Position numbers and translations under genes: made by a program
Origin: Blastococcus sp. MG754426
GTDB lineage: Bacteria > Actinomycetota > Actinomycetes > Mycobacteriales > Geodermatophilaceae
DNA: 64,000 nucleotides
Assembly: GCF_021699055.1 (NCBI RefSeq)
Contig: NZ_SSXC01000003.1
Coordinates: forward strand, 1-64,000
Direction: 5' to 3'
Shown: piece after piece, positions 25,928 to 33,285 of the stretch
Position numbering within the stretch: position 1 is the stretch's first letter
How the letters are laid out: every line of letters starts with the position of its first letter
Notes under the pieces: model-generated
What the model was told of the DNA's origin: nothing
What the model saw: the letters and a program-made list of their open reading frames with translations, nothing else
Database searches by the model: none

Positions 25928-25960
25928 GAGTCGCGTGTGATCTGCCGGACAGGAGGACCG

Positions 25961-26329
25961 ATGGCATCGCTGGGAGACCTGGAGCGAGCCGTCATGGAGC
26001 GGCTGTGGGCCGCGGACGTCCCGGTGGCCGCCACCTGGCTGCGCGACGAGCTGACCGACCGGGGCCTCGCGCTGACCACCGTGCACACGGTGCTGAGCCG
26101 GCTGGAGCACAAGGGGTTCGTCGTCCACGACGACGCCCGCCCGCGCCGGTTCTCCGCGCGGGCCAGCCGCGAGGACCACGCCGCCCAGGTGATGCGTGAG
26201 GTGCTGGGGCAGGCGGCCGACCGGCAGGCCGTGCTGGCGCGCTTCGTCGGCGCCGTCGACGCCGACGAGGCCCGCATGCTCCGCGACCTGCTGGCCGCCG
26301 CCGGCGCCGACGACTCCGCCCAGGGCTGA
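25961..26329 (+). CDS. BlaI/MecI/CopY-family transcriptional repressor
   Basis: 122 residues with AGGAGG upstream of the ATG. The N-terminal winged helix (L-G-D-L-E-R-A-V-M-E-R-L-W, then T-T-V-H-T-V-L-S-R-L-E-x-K-G) is typical of BlaI/MecI. The C-terminal half is the dimerisation helix bundle with a cleavable middle region in some relatives. The following gene encodes an M56 peptidase, the usual partner that inactivates BlaI. The divergent genes are cytochrome bd, not a beta-lactamase, so respiration is the likely target. Confidence 0.92.
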   Translation: MASLGDLERAVMERLWAADVPVAATWLRDELTDRGLALTTVHTVLSRLEHKGFVVHDDARPRRFSARASREDHAAQVMREVLGQAADRQAVLARFVGAVDADEARMLRDLLAAAGADDSAQG

Positions 26330-26344
26330 CCCGGGCCGCTCCCC

Positions 26345-27268
26345 GTGCTGCCCGTCACCGCCGCGCTGCTCGCCGTCCTCGCCGCCCTGCTTGCCTGGCC
26401 GGTGCCGGCGCTGCTGGCCCGTGCCCGCTGGCCGCGGCGGGACCCGTTGGTGGCGCTGCTCTGCTGGCAGGCGGTCGGGCTGGCCGGCGGGCTGTCGATC
26501 ATCGGGGCGCTGCTGGTGCACGGGCTGGCGCCGTGGGGGCACTCGCTGCCCGAGGCGGTCTGGGCGGTGGTGCACGGCCGCGCGGCGGCCGAGGCCGCGC
26601 GCGGGGACCACTGGGTCGCGCTGACCCTCGCCGGCGTGCTGGCCTTCGAGCTGGTCGGCGTGCTGCTGCTCTCCTGGGCGCGCATCGCCCGCACCCGCCG
26701 CCGGCACCGCGAGCTGCTGGAGCTGGTGGTGCAGCCGGCTCCGGAGCCCGACGCCCGGCTGCTCGAGCACCCCGCCCCCGTGGCCTTCTGCATCCCCGGC
26801 GCCCGGCCGCTGCTGGTGCTCTCCTCCGGCATGGTCGCCGAGCTCGACGGCGAGCAGCTGGCCGCCGTCGTCGCGCACGAGCGGGCGCACCTGGGCGAGC
26901 ACCACCACCTGCTGCTGCTGCCGTTCGTGGCGTGGAAGGCGGCACTCCCGGTGCTCCCGGCGGCCGAGCGCGCCCACGGCGCGGTGCGCGAGCTGGTCGA
27001 GATGCGGGCCGACGACGTCGCCCTCGGGTCGCTGCGCGGCGCCGCGCCGCGGCGCACCCTCGCGGCGGCGATCGTGGCGGCCGCGGGCGGCGCGGGCGGG
27101 GTGCCGGCCGGCGCCCTGTCGGTGGCGGGGGCCGCGGTGCGGGCCAGGGTCGTCCGGCTGCTGGAGCCCGCCGACCCGCTCCCCCCCGGGGCCCGCGCGG
27201 CCGCGCTCGCCGCCGCCGTCCTCCTCCTGCTGGTGCCGACCGTCCTCCTGCTGCTACCGGCCCTCTGA
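26345..27268 (+). CDS. M56 (BlaR1-type) membrane metallopeptidase
   Basis: 307 residues from a GTG 15 bp after the repressor stop. Several N-terminal membrane helices precede the zinc motif H-E-R-A-H at 178-182, followed by an E-M-R-A-D-D segment carrying the third ligand region. A last helix closes the protein near 285-305. There is no C-terminal penicillin-binding sensor domain, unlike BlaR1, so the inducing signal is not a beta-lactam bound there. It presumably cleaves or destabilises the upstream BlaI-like repressor. Its end overlaps a convergent gene by 15 bp. Confidence 0.92.
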   Translation: MLPVTAALLAVLAALLAWPVPALLARARWPRRDPLVALLCWQAVGLAGGLSIIGALLVHGLAPWGHSLPEAVWAVVHGRAAAEAARGDHWVALTLAGVLAFELVGVLLLSWARIARTRRRHRELLELVVQPAPEPDARLLEHPAPVAFCIPGARPLLVLSSGMVAELDGEQLAAVVAHERAHLGEHHHLLLLPFVAWKAALPVLPAAERAHGAVRELVEMRADDVALGSLRGAAPRRTLAAAIVAAAGGAGGVPAGALSVAGAAVRARVVRLLEPADPLPPGARAAALAAAVLLLLVPTVLLLLPAL

Positions 27269-27613
27269 GCGCGCCGCGGCGGCGAGCAGCCCCGCGGTCG
27301 CGGCCGCGAACCCGCCGCTGACCAGGGCGGTCCGGCGGTAGGCCGGGGAGGCGAGCAGCGGCAGCATGCTGGCCGCGTGGAGGGCGTCCACGGCCGCCGC
27401 CGCGCGCGCCGCCGACGGCCGCGGCCGGACCAGGAGCGCGGCGTGCTGGGCGACCAGCCGGGCGCCGAGCACCCGGGTCGCCCAGAGCCGCTCGCGGGGG
27501 AACCGCGGGTCGACCGCGCCGACGGTCCTGGCCGGCCGCAGGGCCAGGGCGAGGCCCGCGGCCAGCCCCGCCGTCGCGACGGCGCGGATCGCCGCTCGCT
27601 GCACGTTCCTCAT
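27254..27613 (-). CDS. small hydrophobic hypothetical protein
   Basis: 119 residues, Ala/Arg/Leu-rich, with weak hydrophobic stretches at about 9-25, 75-92 and 97-114 that may span or hug the membrane. I recognise no domain. The coding frame is supported by the third-position GC bias and by the absence of a better frame on either strand. Its 3' end overlaps the M56 gene by 15 bp. Two repeat hairpins lie just upstream of its start. Confidence 0.6.
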   Translation of the reverse strand: MRNVQRAAIRAVATAGLAAGLALALRPARTVGAVDPRFPRERLWATRVLGARLVAQHAALLVRPRPSAARAAAAVDALHAASMLPLLASPAYRRTALVSGGFAAATAGLLAAAARSEGR

Positions 27614-27651
27614 CGGTCGGCCTCCGGGGTTGGTGGGTGGGTGGTCGGCAC

Positions 27652-27689
27652 GTAGCGCTCTGCCCCGCTGGTGTGGGCAGAGGGCGACT
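27652..27689. repeat. dispersed hairpin repeat, locus 3a
   Basis: GTAGCGCTCTGCCCC, an 8-base loop, then GGGCAGAGGGCGAC: the same unit as at 19759 with one arm slightly diverged. It lies 3' of copA and immediately before a second copy in direct orientation 67 bp away. Confidence 0.75.
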
Positions 27690-27718
27690 GTGCCCGAGGG
27701 GTGCTGGGTCCTCGGCAG

Positions 27719-27756
27719 GTAGCGCTGTGCCCCGCTCGTGTGGGCAGAGCGCGACT
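27719..27756. repeat. dispersed hairpin repeat, locus 3b
   Basis: GTAGCGCTGTGCCCC, loop GCTCGTGT, then GGGCAGAGCGCGACT. Together with 27652-27689 it forms a tandem pair with 67-bp periodicity, both followed by GTGCC. It lies 54 bp from the 3' end of copA. Confidence 0.75.
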
Positions 27757-27809
27757 GTGCCTGACGGGGTGGTCGGTGGCAGGGGCGGTGCTGTGGTCAG
27801 GCCGGTCGG

Positions 27810-30146
27810 TCAGGCGGGGGTGCGGGTGTCGGCGCGGCGGCCGCCGGCCACGGCCCGCGCCGCGTCCCGGTTCTCCGGCAGCGGCGCGAACCCGCGCAGC
27901 CGCAGGCTGTTGGAGACGACGAACACCGAGCTGAACGCCATGGCGGCCCCGGCGATCATCGGGTTGAGCAGCCCCGCGGCGGCCAGCGGCAGGGCGGCGA
28001 CGTTGTAGGCGAACGCCCAGAACAGGTTGCCCTTGATGGTGGCCAGCGTGCGGCGGGAGAGCCGGATGGCGTCCGCGGCCGCCCGCAGGTCACCGCGGAC
28101 CAGGGTCAGGTCGCTGGCCTGGATGGCCACGTCGGTGCCGGTGCCCACGGCCAGGCCCAGGTCGGCCTGCGCCAGCGCGGGGGCGTCGTTCACGCCGTCG
28201 CCGACCATCGCCACCGTCCGTCCCTCGTCCTGCAGCCGGCGGACGACGTCGACCTTCTCCTGGGGCAGCACCTCCGCGACGACCTCGTCGATCCCGACCT
28301 GCGCGGCGACCGAGCGGGCGGCCCGCTCGTTGTCGCCGGTGAGCAGGATCGGGGTCAGCCCGAGCGCCCGGAGCTGGGCGATGGCGCGGGCGGAGGTGTC
28401 CTTGACCGCGTCGGCGACCACGAGCACGCCCCGGGCGGCGCCGTCCCAGCCGACGGCGACGGCCGTGCGGCCCGCGGCCTCGGCCTCGTCGGCGGCCCGT
28501 TCCAGCTCCGCGGGCAGCGGGAGCGACCAGTCGGCCAGCAGCCGGCGCCGGCCGACGACCACCGCGGCGCCCTCGACCACGCCCTGCACCCCGAGGCCCT
28601 CGACGTTGGTGAACCCCTCCACCGGGGGCAGCTCGCCGGTGCGCTCCACGGCGCCGGCGGCGACGGCCTGCGCGATCGGGTGCTCGGACGCGGCCTCCAG
28701 GGCACCGGCCAGCCGGAGCACCCGGTCGGCCTCCTCGCCCGCAGCGGGGACGACGTCGAGCAGCGACATGCGCCCGGTGGTGACCGTGCCGGTCTTGTCC
28801 AGGACGACGGTGTCCACCCGGCGGGTCGACTCCAGCACCTCGGGGCCCTTGATCAGGATGCCGAGCTGCGCGCCGCGGCCGGTGCCCACCATCAGCGCGG
28901 TCGGCGTGGCCAGGCCCAGCGCGCACGGGCAGGCGATGATCAGTACGGCGACCGCGGCGGTGAAGGCGGCCGGCAGCCCCGCGCCGGTGCCGATCCAGAA
29001 CCCGAGGGTCGCCGCGGCGATCGCGAGCACGACCGGGACGAAGACGCCGGAGATGCGGTCGGCCAGGCGCTGCACCTCGGCCTTGCCGTTCTGCGCCTCC
29101 TCGACGAGCCGGGCCATCTGGGCCAGCTGGGTGTCGCTGCCCACCCGGGTGGCCCGCACGACCAGCCGCCCGCCGGCGTTGACCGTGCCCCCGGTGACGG
29201 TGTCGCCGGGCCGCACCTCGACCGGCACCGACTCGCCGGTCAGCATCGAGGCGTCGACGGCGGAGCTGCCCTCGGTCACCTCGCCGTCGGCGGCGATCTT
29301 CTCGCCGGGGCGGACGACGAACAGGTCGCCGGCGCCCAGTTCGGCGATCGGCACCCGCCGCTCGGTGCCGTCGCGCAGCACCGCGACGTCCTTGGCGCCG
29401 AGCTCGAGCAGCGCGCGCAGCGCCGCCCCGGCCCGCCGCTTGGACCGCGCCTCGAACCAGCGCCCGGCGAGGATGAACGTCGTCACGCCGGCCGCGGCCT
29501 CGAGGTAGATGTTCGCGCCGCCGTCGGTGCGGGCGATGCTGAGCTCGAACGGGTGGGTCATGCCCGGTACGCCGGCGGTGCCCCAGAACAGCGCGTACAG
29601 CGACCAGCCGAAGGCCGCGAGCGTGCCCAGGGAGACCAGGGTGTCCATGGTCGCCGCGCCGTGGCGCAGGTTGGTCCACGCGGCCCGGTGGAAGGGCAGC
29701 CCGCCCCACACCACCACCGGCGCGGCGAGCGTGAGCGAGAGCCACTGCCAGTACTCGAACTGCAGCGCCGGCACCATCGCCATGGCGACGACGGGGACGG
29801 TCAGGAGCGTCGAGACCACCAGCCGGGTCCGGAGTGCCCGCACCGGCTGGTCGGCCGGTGGCGGGACCCCGTCCTCCTCACCCCTCCCGGCCTCGGGGCG
29901 AGCCTCCGGGCGGGGCCGGGGGATTGTGGCCGTGTAGCCGGTCTGCTCCACGGTGGCGATGAGGTCGTCGGTGCTCACGCCGTCGGCGTAGCTGACCTTC
30001 GCCTTCTCGGTGGCGTAGTTGACCGTGGCGGTGACGCCCTCGAGCTTGTTGAGCTTCTTCTCCACGCGGGCGGCGCAGGAGGCGCAGGTCATCCCGCCGA
30101 TGAGCAGCTCGACGTCGCTGGTGGCGGTGCCGGAGGCGGTGGTCAC
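27810..30146 (-). CDS. copA: copper-exporting P1B-type ATPase
   Basis: 778 residues. One N-terminal heavy-metal-associated domain has G-M-T-C-A-S-C at 18-24. The membrane metal site is C-P-C in I-I-A-C-P-C-A-L-G, the phosphorylation site D-K-T-G-T, the actuator L-T-G-E-S, the P1B-specific S-E-H-P and the hinge G-D-G-V-N-D. These assign it to Cu(I) export from the cytoplasm. The start overlaps the stop of the secreted His-containing protein (ATGA). The gene ends the csoR-copZ-orf-copA run, all on this strand. Confidence 0.96.
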   Translation of the reverse strand: MTTASGTATSDVELLIGGMTCASCAARVEKKLNKLEGVTATVNYATEKAKVSYADGVSTDDLIATVEQTGYTATIPRPRPEARPEAGRGEEDGVPPPADQPVRALRTRLVVSTLLTVPVVAMAMVPALQFEYWQWLSLTLAAPVVVWGGLPFHRAAWTNLRHGAATMDTLVSLGTLAAFGWSLYALFWGTAGVPGMTHPFELSIARTDGGANIYLEAAAGVTTFILAGRWFEARSKRRAGAALRALLELGAKDVAVLRDGTERRVPIAELGAGDLFVVRPGEKIAADGEVTEGSSAVDASMLTGESVPVEVRPGDTVTGGTVNAGGRLVVRATRVGSDTQLAQMARLVEEAQNGKAEVQRLADRISGVFVPVVLAIAAATLGFWIGTGAGLPAAFTAAVAVLIIACPCALGLATPTALMVGTGRGAQLGILIKGPEVLESTRRVDTVVLDKTGTVTTGRMSLLDVVPAAGEEADRVLRLAGALEAASEHPIAQAVAAGAVERTGELPPVEGFTNVEGLGVQGVVEGAAVVVGRRRLLADWSLPLPAELERAADEAEAAGRTAVAVGWDGAARGVLVVADAVKDTSARAIAQLRALGLTPILLTGDNERAARSVAAQVGIDEVVAEVLPQEKVDVVRRLQDEGRTVAMVGDGVNDAPALAQADLGLAVGTGTDVAIQASDLTLVRGDLRAAADAIRLSRRTLATIKGNLFWAFAYNVAALPLAAAGLLNPMIAGAAMAFSSVFVVSNSLRLRGFAPLPENRDAARAVAGGRRADTRTPA

Positions 30147-31036
30147 GATCCGTGCTCCTCGTGCGGTTCGGCGGTCACCGTGAAGGCGGCCGTGTGCACG
30201 GCGTCGCCGTGCCGGAAGTCCAGGAACAGCCGGTAGGCGCCCGCCGACGGGGCGGTGGTGGCGAAGGGGATGTGCGGCCCGGGCGCGAGCTGCGTGCCCC
30301 CGCGTCCGGCCGGGTGCACGTGCAGGTGGGCGAGGTCGCCGTCGCGCAGGGCGACGAGGTGGCCGTAGGCGCCGAGGTAGGGCTGCAGGTCGGTGACCGG
30401 GGCGCCGTCGCGGCTCACGCTCAGCGTCAGCTCCGACTCCTCGCCGGGGGTCAGCCCGCCGGTGAGGACGACGGTGTAGCCGTCGACCTGCGCGGTCTGC
30501 GACGGGGCCGGCAGGGGAGCGGGGTCGTAGGCGCCCGGGACGGCGAGGTCGGCGCCGAGGACGCGGTTCTCGCCGTCTGCCGCGGCGGTGAAGTCGGCGA
30601 ACAGCCGCCAGCTGCCCGGCTCCAGCGCGAGAGGAGCGCGCCAGACGCCGTCGTCCCCGAGGTCGGGGTGCACGTGCTGGTAGCCGGTGAGGTCGCGGCG
30701 CACCGCGACCAGGTGCAGGTCGACGTCGTGGTCGGTCTCGTAGGCGGTGACCGGGGAGCCGTCGGGCCCCAGGACGCGGAAGGCGACCTCGGTCGAGGGC
30801 CCCGCCGCGGCCGTGCCGCTGGCCAGGGCGAGGGTGTAGCCGTCCTGGCTCACCTGCAGGCCGCCCGGCACGGTCGCGGGCGCCGGGGCGGCGGCGTGCC
30901 CGCCGTCCCCGTGCCCGCCGCCGGTGCTGCCCCCGACCGTGCCGACCGGGCCGACCGCGGAACCCACGCCGACCGCGGCGCCGAAGACGGCGACCAGGCC
31001 GACGGCGAACGCGGCGATCCTCGTGGGCGTGTTCAT
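30143..31036 (-). CDS. secreted, His-containing copper-locus protein
   Basis: 297 residues. An N-terminal hydrophobic segment (about 5-30) looks like a signal or anchor, followed by a Gly/His stretch (G-G-G-H-G-D-G-G-H). Two similar beta-rich halves follow, each with an H-V-H-P-type motif (Y-Q-H-V-H-P and L-H-V-H-P) and W/Y-R-L-F-x-D-F, an internal duplication. The paired H-x-H motifs outside the membrane suggest Cu binding, perhaps taking Cu(I) from CopA. This type is often annotated only as hypothetical or heavy-metal-binding protein. It is coupled to copA by ATGA. Confidence 0.87.
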   Translation of the reverse strand: MNTPTRIAAFAVGLVAVFGAAVGVGSAVGPVGTVGGSTGGGHGDGGHAAAPAPATVPGGLQVSQDGYTLALASGTAAAGPSTEVAFRVLGPDGSPVTAYETDHDVDLHLVAVRRDLTGYQHVHPDLGDDGVWRAPLALEPGSWRLFADFTAAADGENRVLGADLAVPGAYDPAPLPAPSQTAQVDGYTVVLTGGLTPGEESELTLSVSRDGAPVTDLQPYLGAYGHLVALRDGDLAHLHVHPAGRGGTQLAPGPHIPFATTAPSAGAYRLFLDFRHGDAVHTAAFTVTAEPHEEHGS

Positions 31037-31049
31037 GGCGGCGGCCGCG

Positions 31050-31262
31050 TCAGCGGCCGCTCACCTCGTATCCGGCCTCCTCGACGGCGGCGCGGACGGC
31101 GCCGTCGTCCACCGGGCCCTCGCTGCTGACGGTGAGACCGCCCGTGGCGAGGTCGACCTCGACGTCGGTGACGCCGGGGACCTGCGAGACCTCCTCGGTC
31201 ACGGCGTTCACGCAGTGGCCGCAGGTCATGCCGGTGACGGTCCAGGTGGCGGTGGTGCTCAT
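31050..31262 (-). CDS. copZ: CopZ-type copper chaperone (HMA domain)
   Basis: 70 residues, one heavy-metal-associated ferredoxin-like domain with G-M-T-C-G-H-C near residues 10-16 and the conserved V-x-x-V-x-V-D-x-A-x-x-x-L pattern. It binds Cu(I) through the two Cys and delivers it to the HMA domain of CopA. It sits 26 bp downstream of csoR and 13 bp before the secreted Cu-locus gene, in a single operon. Length and motif are standard. Confidence 0.93.
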   Translation of the reverse strand: MSTTATWTVTGMTCGHCVNAVTEEVSQVPGVTDVEVDLATGGLTVSSEGPVDDGAVRAAVEEAGYEVSGR

Positions 31263-31288
31263 GGGAGTTCCTCTCGGGGTCGGGGGGG

Positions 31289-31609
31289 TCAGGAGCGGAC
31301 GAGCCGGGCGATCGCGTCGGTGGCCTCGCGGACCTTCTCCTCGGCCTCGCGGCCGCCGGCCCGCGCGGCGTCCACCACGCAGTGGCTCAGGTGCTCCTCG
31401 AGGAGGCCCAGCGACACCGCCTGGAGGGCCTTCGTCATGGCCGAGACCTGGGTGAGGATGTCGATGCAGTACTTCTCGTCCTCCACCATGCGCTGCAGGC
31501 CGCGGGCCTGCCCCTCGATGCGCCGCAGCCGCTTGAGGTAGTCCTCCTTGCGGTGGATGTACCCGTGCGCGTGGTCGTGGCCGGTGCAGGCACCGTCGGT
31601 CGTCTCCAC
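31289..31609 (-). CDS. csoR: CsoR-family Cu(I)-sensing repressor
   Basis: 106 residues from a GTG with AGGAGGG upstream. The four-helix CsoR fold opens with H-x-H-x-Y-x-x-x-K-E-D-Y-L-K-R-L-R-R-I-E-G-Q. The Cu ligands follow as C-I-D-I-L-T-Q and H-L-S-H-C, the Cys/His/Cys set of Cu-type CsoR rather than the formaldehyde sensor FrmR. The N-terminal His-rich tail (G-H-D-H-A-H-G-Y-I-H) is extra. It represses its own operon until Cu(I) binds. A matching operator lies at 31652-31672. Confidence 0.94.
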   Translation of the reverse strand: METTDGACTGHDHAHGYIHRKEDYLKRLRRIEGQARGLQRMVEDEKYCIDILTQVSAMTKALQAVSLGLLEEHLSHCVVDAARAGGREAEEKVREATDAIARLVRS

Positions 31610-31651
31610 GTCGTCCCTCCTGCCGGCGGCGCACCCTGCGCCGCCGGGAAG

Positions 31652-31672
31652 AACCATACCCCCCTAGGGTTC
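31652..31672. promoter_or_regulatory. CsoR operator upstream of copper operon
   Basis: AACCATACCCCCCTAGGGTT has the ATACCC-N-CCTAGGG core seen in CsoR sites of Mycobacterium and Bacillus (consensus TACCCN5GGGTA-like). It has a perfect CCCTAGGG centre and AACC/GGTT outer arms. It lies 43 bp upstream of the csoR GTG, the expected place for autoregulation of csoR-copZ-orf-copA. Confidence 0.78.
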
Positions 31673-31676
31673 CCTG

Positions 31677-32003
31677 TCAACCGCCGCGGGGTCGGTCGCG
31701 CAGCCGGGCCAGATCGGCGCGGGCGGCCGCGAGCTCGTCCTGGAGGCCGACGATCACCTCGGCGGAGGCGACCGGGTGGCCGTCGTCGAGCAGTACCCGC
31801 ATGCGGGCGGCCAGGGCCAGCTGCCGGCGGGAGTAGCGCCGGTGGCCGCCGGGGGAGCGGTGCGGGGAGAGGATGCCGGAGCTGTCCAGGCTACGGAGGA
31901 ACGCGGCCTGGACGCCGAGCAGCTCGGCCGCCTGGCTCACCGTCAGCGCCGGGTACTCGGGATCGTCGAGCCGGCGCAGCGGGTCCTGCTCCTCGGGGGT
32001 CAT
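31677..32003 (-). CDS. MerR-type regulator (HspR-like)
   Basis: 108 residues. The N-terminal winged helix has L-T-V-S-Q-A-A-E-L-L-G-V and G-I-L-S-P-H-R-S-P-G-G-H-R-R-Y, followed by a short coiled coil (about 80-104) with L-Q-D-E-L-A-A-A-R-A-D-L. There are no metal-binding cysteines. Small MerR proteins of this kind next to hsp20 genes act as heat-shock repressors similar to HspR. It follows hsp20 on the same strand but a strong hairpin separates them. The dyad before hsp20 is its likely target. Confidence 0.85.
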   Translation of the reverse strand: MTPEEQDPLRRLDDPEYPALTVSQAAELLGVQAAFLRSLDSSGILSPHRSPGGHRRYSRRQLALAARMRVLLDDGHPVASAEVIVGLQDELAAARADLARLRDRPRGG

Positions 32004-32057
32004 CGCGGCGCGCTCCTGTCCTGGTGGGGCGCGGTCCGGCGGGCGGACCGCGAACGG

Positions 32058-32094
32058 CGCAGGGGCCAGGCCCTCGACGGGCCCGGCCCCTGCG
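32058..32094. terminator. hairpin terminator after hsp20
   Basis: A stem of 16 paired positions with one mismatch (CGCAGGGGCCAGGCCC against GGGCCCGGCCCCTGCG) and a 5-base loop. It lies between the hsp20 stop and the merR start. It should limit read-through, making merR expression lower than hsp20. Confidence 0.65.
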
Positions 32095-32115
32095 GTGCTG
32101 CCGGTCAGGCCGCGG

Positions 32116-32616
32116 TCAGCTCTCGACCGCCTTGGCCTCCTCCTGCTGCGACTCGCCCTCGATCGTGCGGGCCTCCACCGCGGCGGGGGTGTCGGCGCGG
32201 GTCACGGTGATCCGGCGTGCCTTCGCCTTCTCCGCCACCGGGATGCTGATGGTCAGCACCCCGTCGTGGTAGCTGGCCTCGAGCCGGTCGGTGTCGAGGC
32301 TGCGCCCGAGCACGAGCTGGCGGGTGTAGCTGCCGAAGGGGCGCTCGGCGATGGTCCACTCCGCGTTCTCCAGCTGGGGGACCGAGCGCTCGGCGCTCAC
32401 GGTGAGGGTGTTGCCCTCGACCGAGAGGTCGATCGAGCCGGGGTCCACCCCGGGCAGGTCGAAGTGCGCGACGAAGTTGTCGCCGACGCGGTAGGCGTCC
32501 ATCGGCATGCCCGACAGCGGGCGGGCGGTGGCGGTGCCGCCGCGACCGGTCAGCTGGTCCAGCGCGCGGAAGGCGGCGGACGTGGCGGCGAACGGGTCGT
32601 AAGCGGTCAGCATCAT
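32116..32616 (-). CDS. Hsp20/alpha-crystallin small heat-shock protein
   Basis: 166 residues with an AGGAGG RBS. The alpha-crystallin domain covers about 45-135 and includes D-A-Y-R-V-G-D-N-F-V-A-H-F-D-L-P-G-V, the L-T-V-S-A-E-R strand, R-P-F-G-S-Y-T-R-Q-L and the A-S-Y-H-D-G-V-L-T-I-S-I-P motif. It holds unfolding proteins in the cytoplasm without ATP. It is actinobacterial Hsp18-like. The charged C-terminal tail (Q-Q-E-E-A) is longer than usual. A nested palindrome upstream suggests tight heat-shock control by the adjacent MerR-type protein. Confidence 0.95.
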   Translation of the reverse strand: MMLTAYDPFAATSAAFRALDQLTGRGGTATARPLSGMPMDAYRVGDNFVAHFDLPGVDPGSIDLSVEGNTLTVSAERSVPQLENAEWTIAERPFGSYTRQLVLGRSLDTDRLEASYHDGVLTISIPVAEKAKARRITVTRADTPAAVEARTIEGESQQEEAKAVES

Positions 32617-32656
32617 GGCTGGAACCTCCTGTGACGGTCGTGCTGGTGTTCGCTGC

Positions 32657-32695
32657 CCGAGGTAAACCTCTAGTGGCGACTGGAGATTACCTCGG
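32657..32695. promoter_or_regulatory. nested palindromic operator upstream of hsp20
   Basis: Outer perfect arms CCGAGGTAA / TTACCTCGG (9 bp each) enclose an inner inverted repeat CTCTAGT-GGCG-ACTGGAG, with one mismatch. The 39-bp element ends 41 bp upstream of the hsp20 ATG and is much more AT-rich than its surroundings. It recalls HAIR-type HspR sites (CTTGAGT-N7-ACTCAAG) in the inner part, though spacing differs. Confidence 0.65.
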
Positions 32696-32760
32696 TCGTG
32701 CACCCGTGTAAACGTTCGTCGGCACGAAATGTTCCCGGCCGGCCCGCAGGAGCCGGGTGC

Positions 32761-33237
32761 GTGAACCGTCCGCCGACGGGGCAGGACGGCACCGTGGGAG
32801 AGACCAACGACGCGCCGCGCCACGCCGCCCCCGACCACGACGCACCGCCTGCCGAGCCCTCCGTCGCGCACACGGTCGAGGGGGACACCGTCCGCCTGGT
32901 CGTCGGCGGGGAGCTCACCGAGGCGGCCCGCCGCCCCCTGGTGCGCACCCTGACCGACCTGCTGCTCGCCGAGCACGCCCTGCAGCGGGTGGAGCTGGAC
33001 CTGCGCGGCATCGGGTTCATGAACTCCGCCGGGCTGGCGGTGCTGGTGCAGGTGCAGAAGCTCGGCGTGCCCCGGGCCATCGAGACCGTGCTGGTCGACC
33101 CGCCGCCCGCGGTGTCCAGGCCGCTGCAGCTCTCGGGGCTGTGGCACCGCTTCACCGTGGTGGCCGACGACGGCCGGGTGGTCGCCGAACCCTCGGGTGG
33201 CGGTGGACCGGCACCGCGGGACCCCCGACACACCTGA
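32761..33237 (+). CDS. STAS-domain anti-anti-sigma factor-like protein
   Basis: 158 residues from a GTG with CAGGAG upstream; a second GTG at 32794 is possible. The STAS domain (about 45-140) has V-E-L-D-L-R-G-I-G-F-M-N-S-A-G-L-A-V-L, in which the N-S-A segment holds the phosphorylatable serine of SpoIIAA/RsbV-type antagonists. It would release a sigma factor by binding an anti-sigma kinase. No RsbW-type kinase is encoded in the window. The SpoIIE phosphatase at 17.4-18.7 kb is a possible but unproven partner. Confidence 0.85.
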   Translation: MNRPPTGQDGTVGETNDAPRHAAPDHDAPPAEPSVAHTVEGDTVRLVVGGELTEAARRPLVRTLTDLLLAEHALQRVELDLRGIGFMNSAGLAVLVQVQKLGVPRAIETVLVDPPPAVSRPLQLSGLWHRFTVVADDGRVVAEPSGGGGPAPRDPRHT

Positions 33238-33285
33238 ACCGGCACCGGCGCGCCCGCGGAGCGGCGCGGCTCCTAGCCTGATCGG

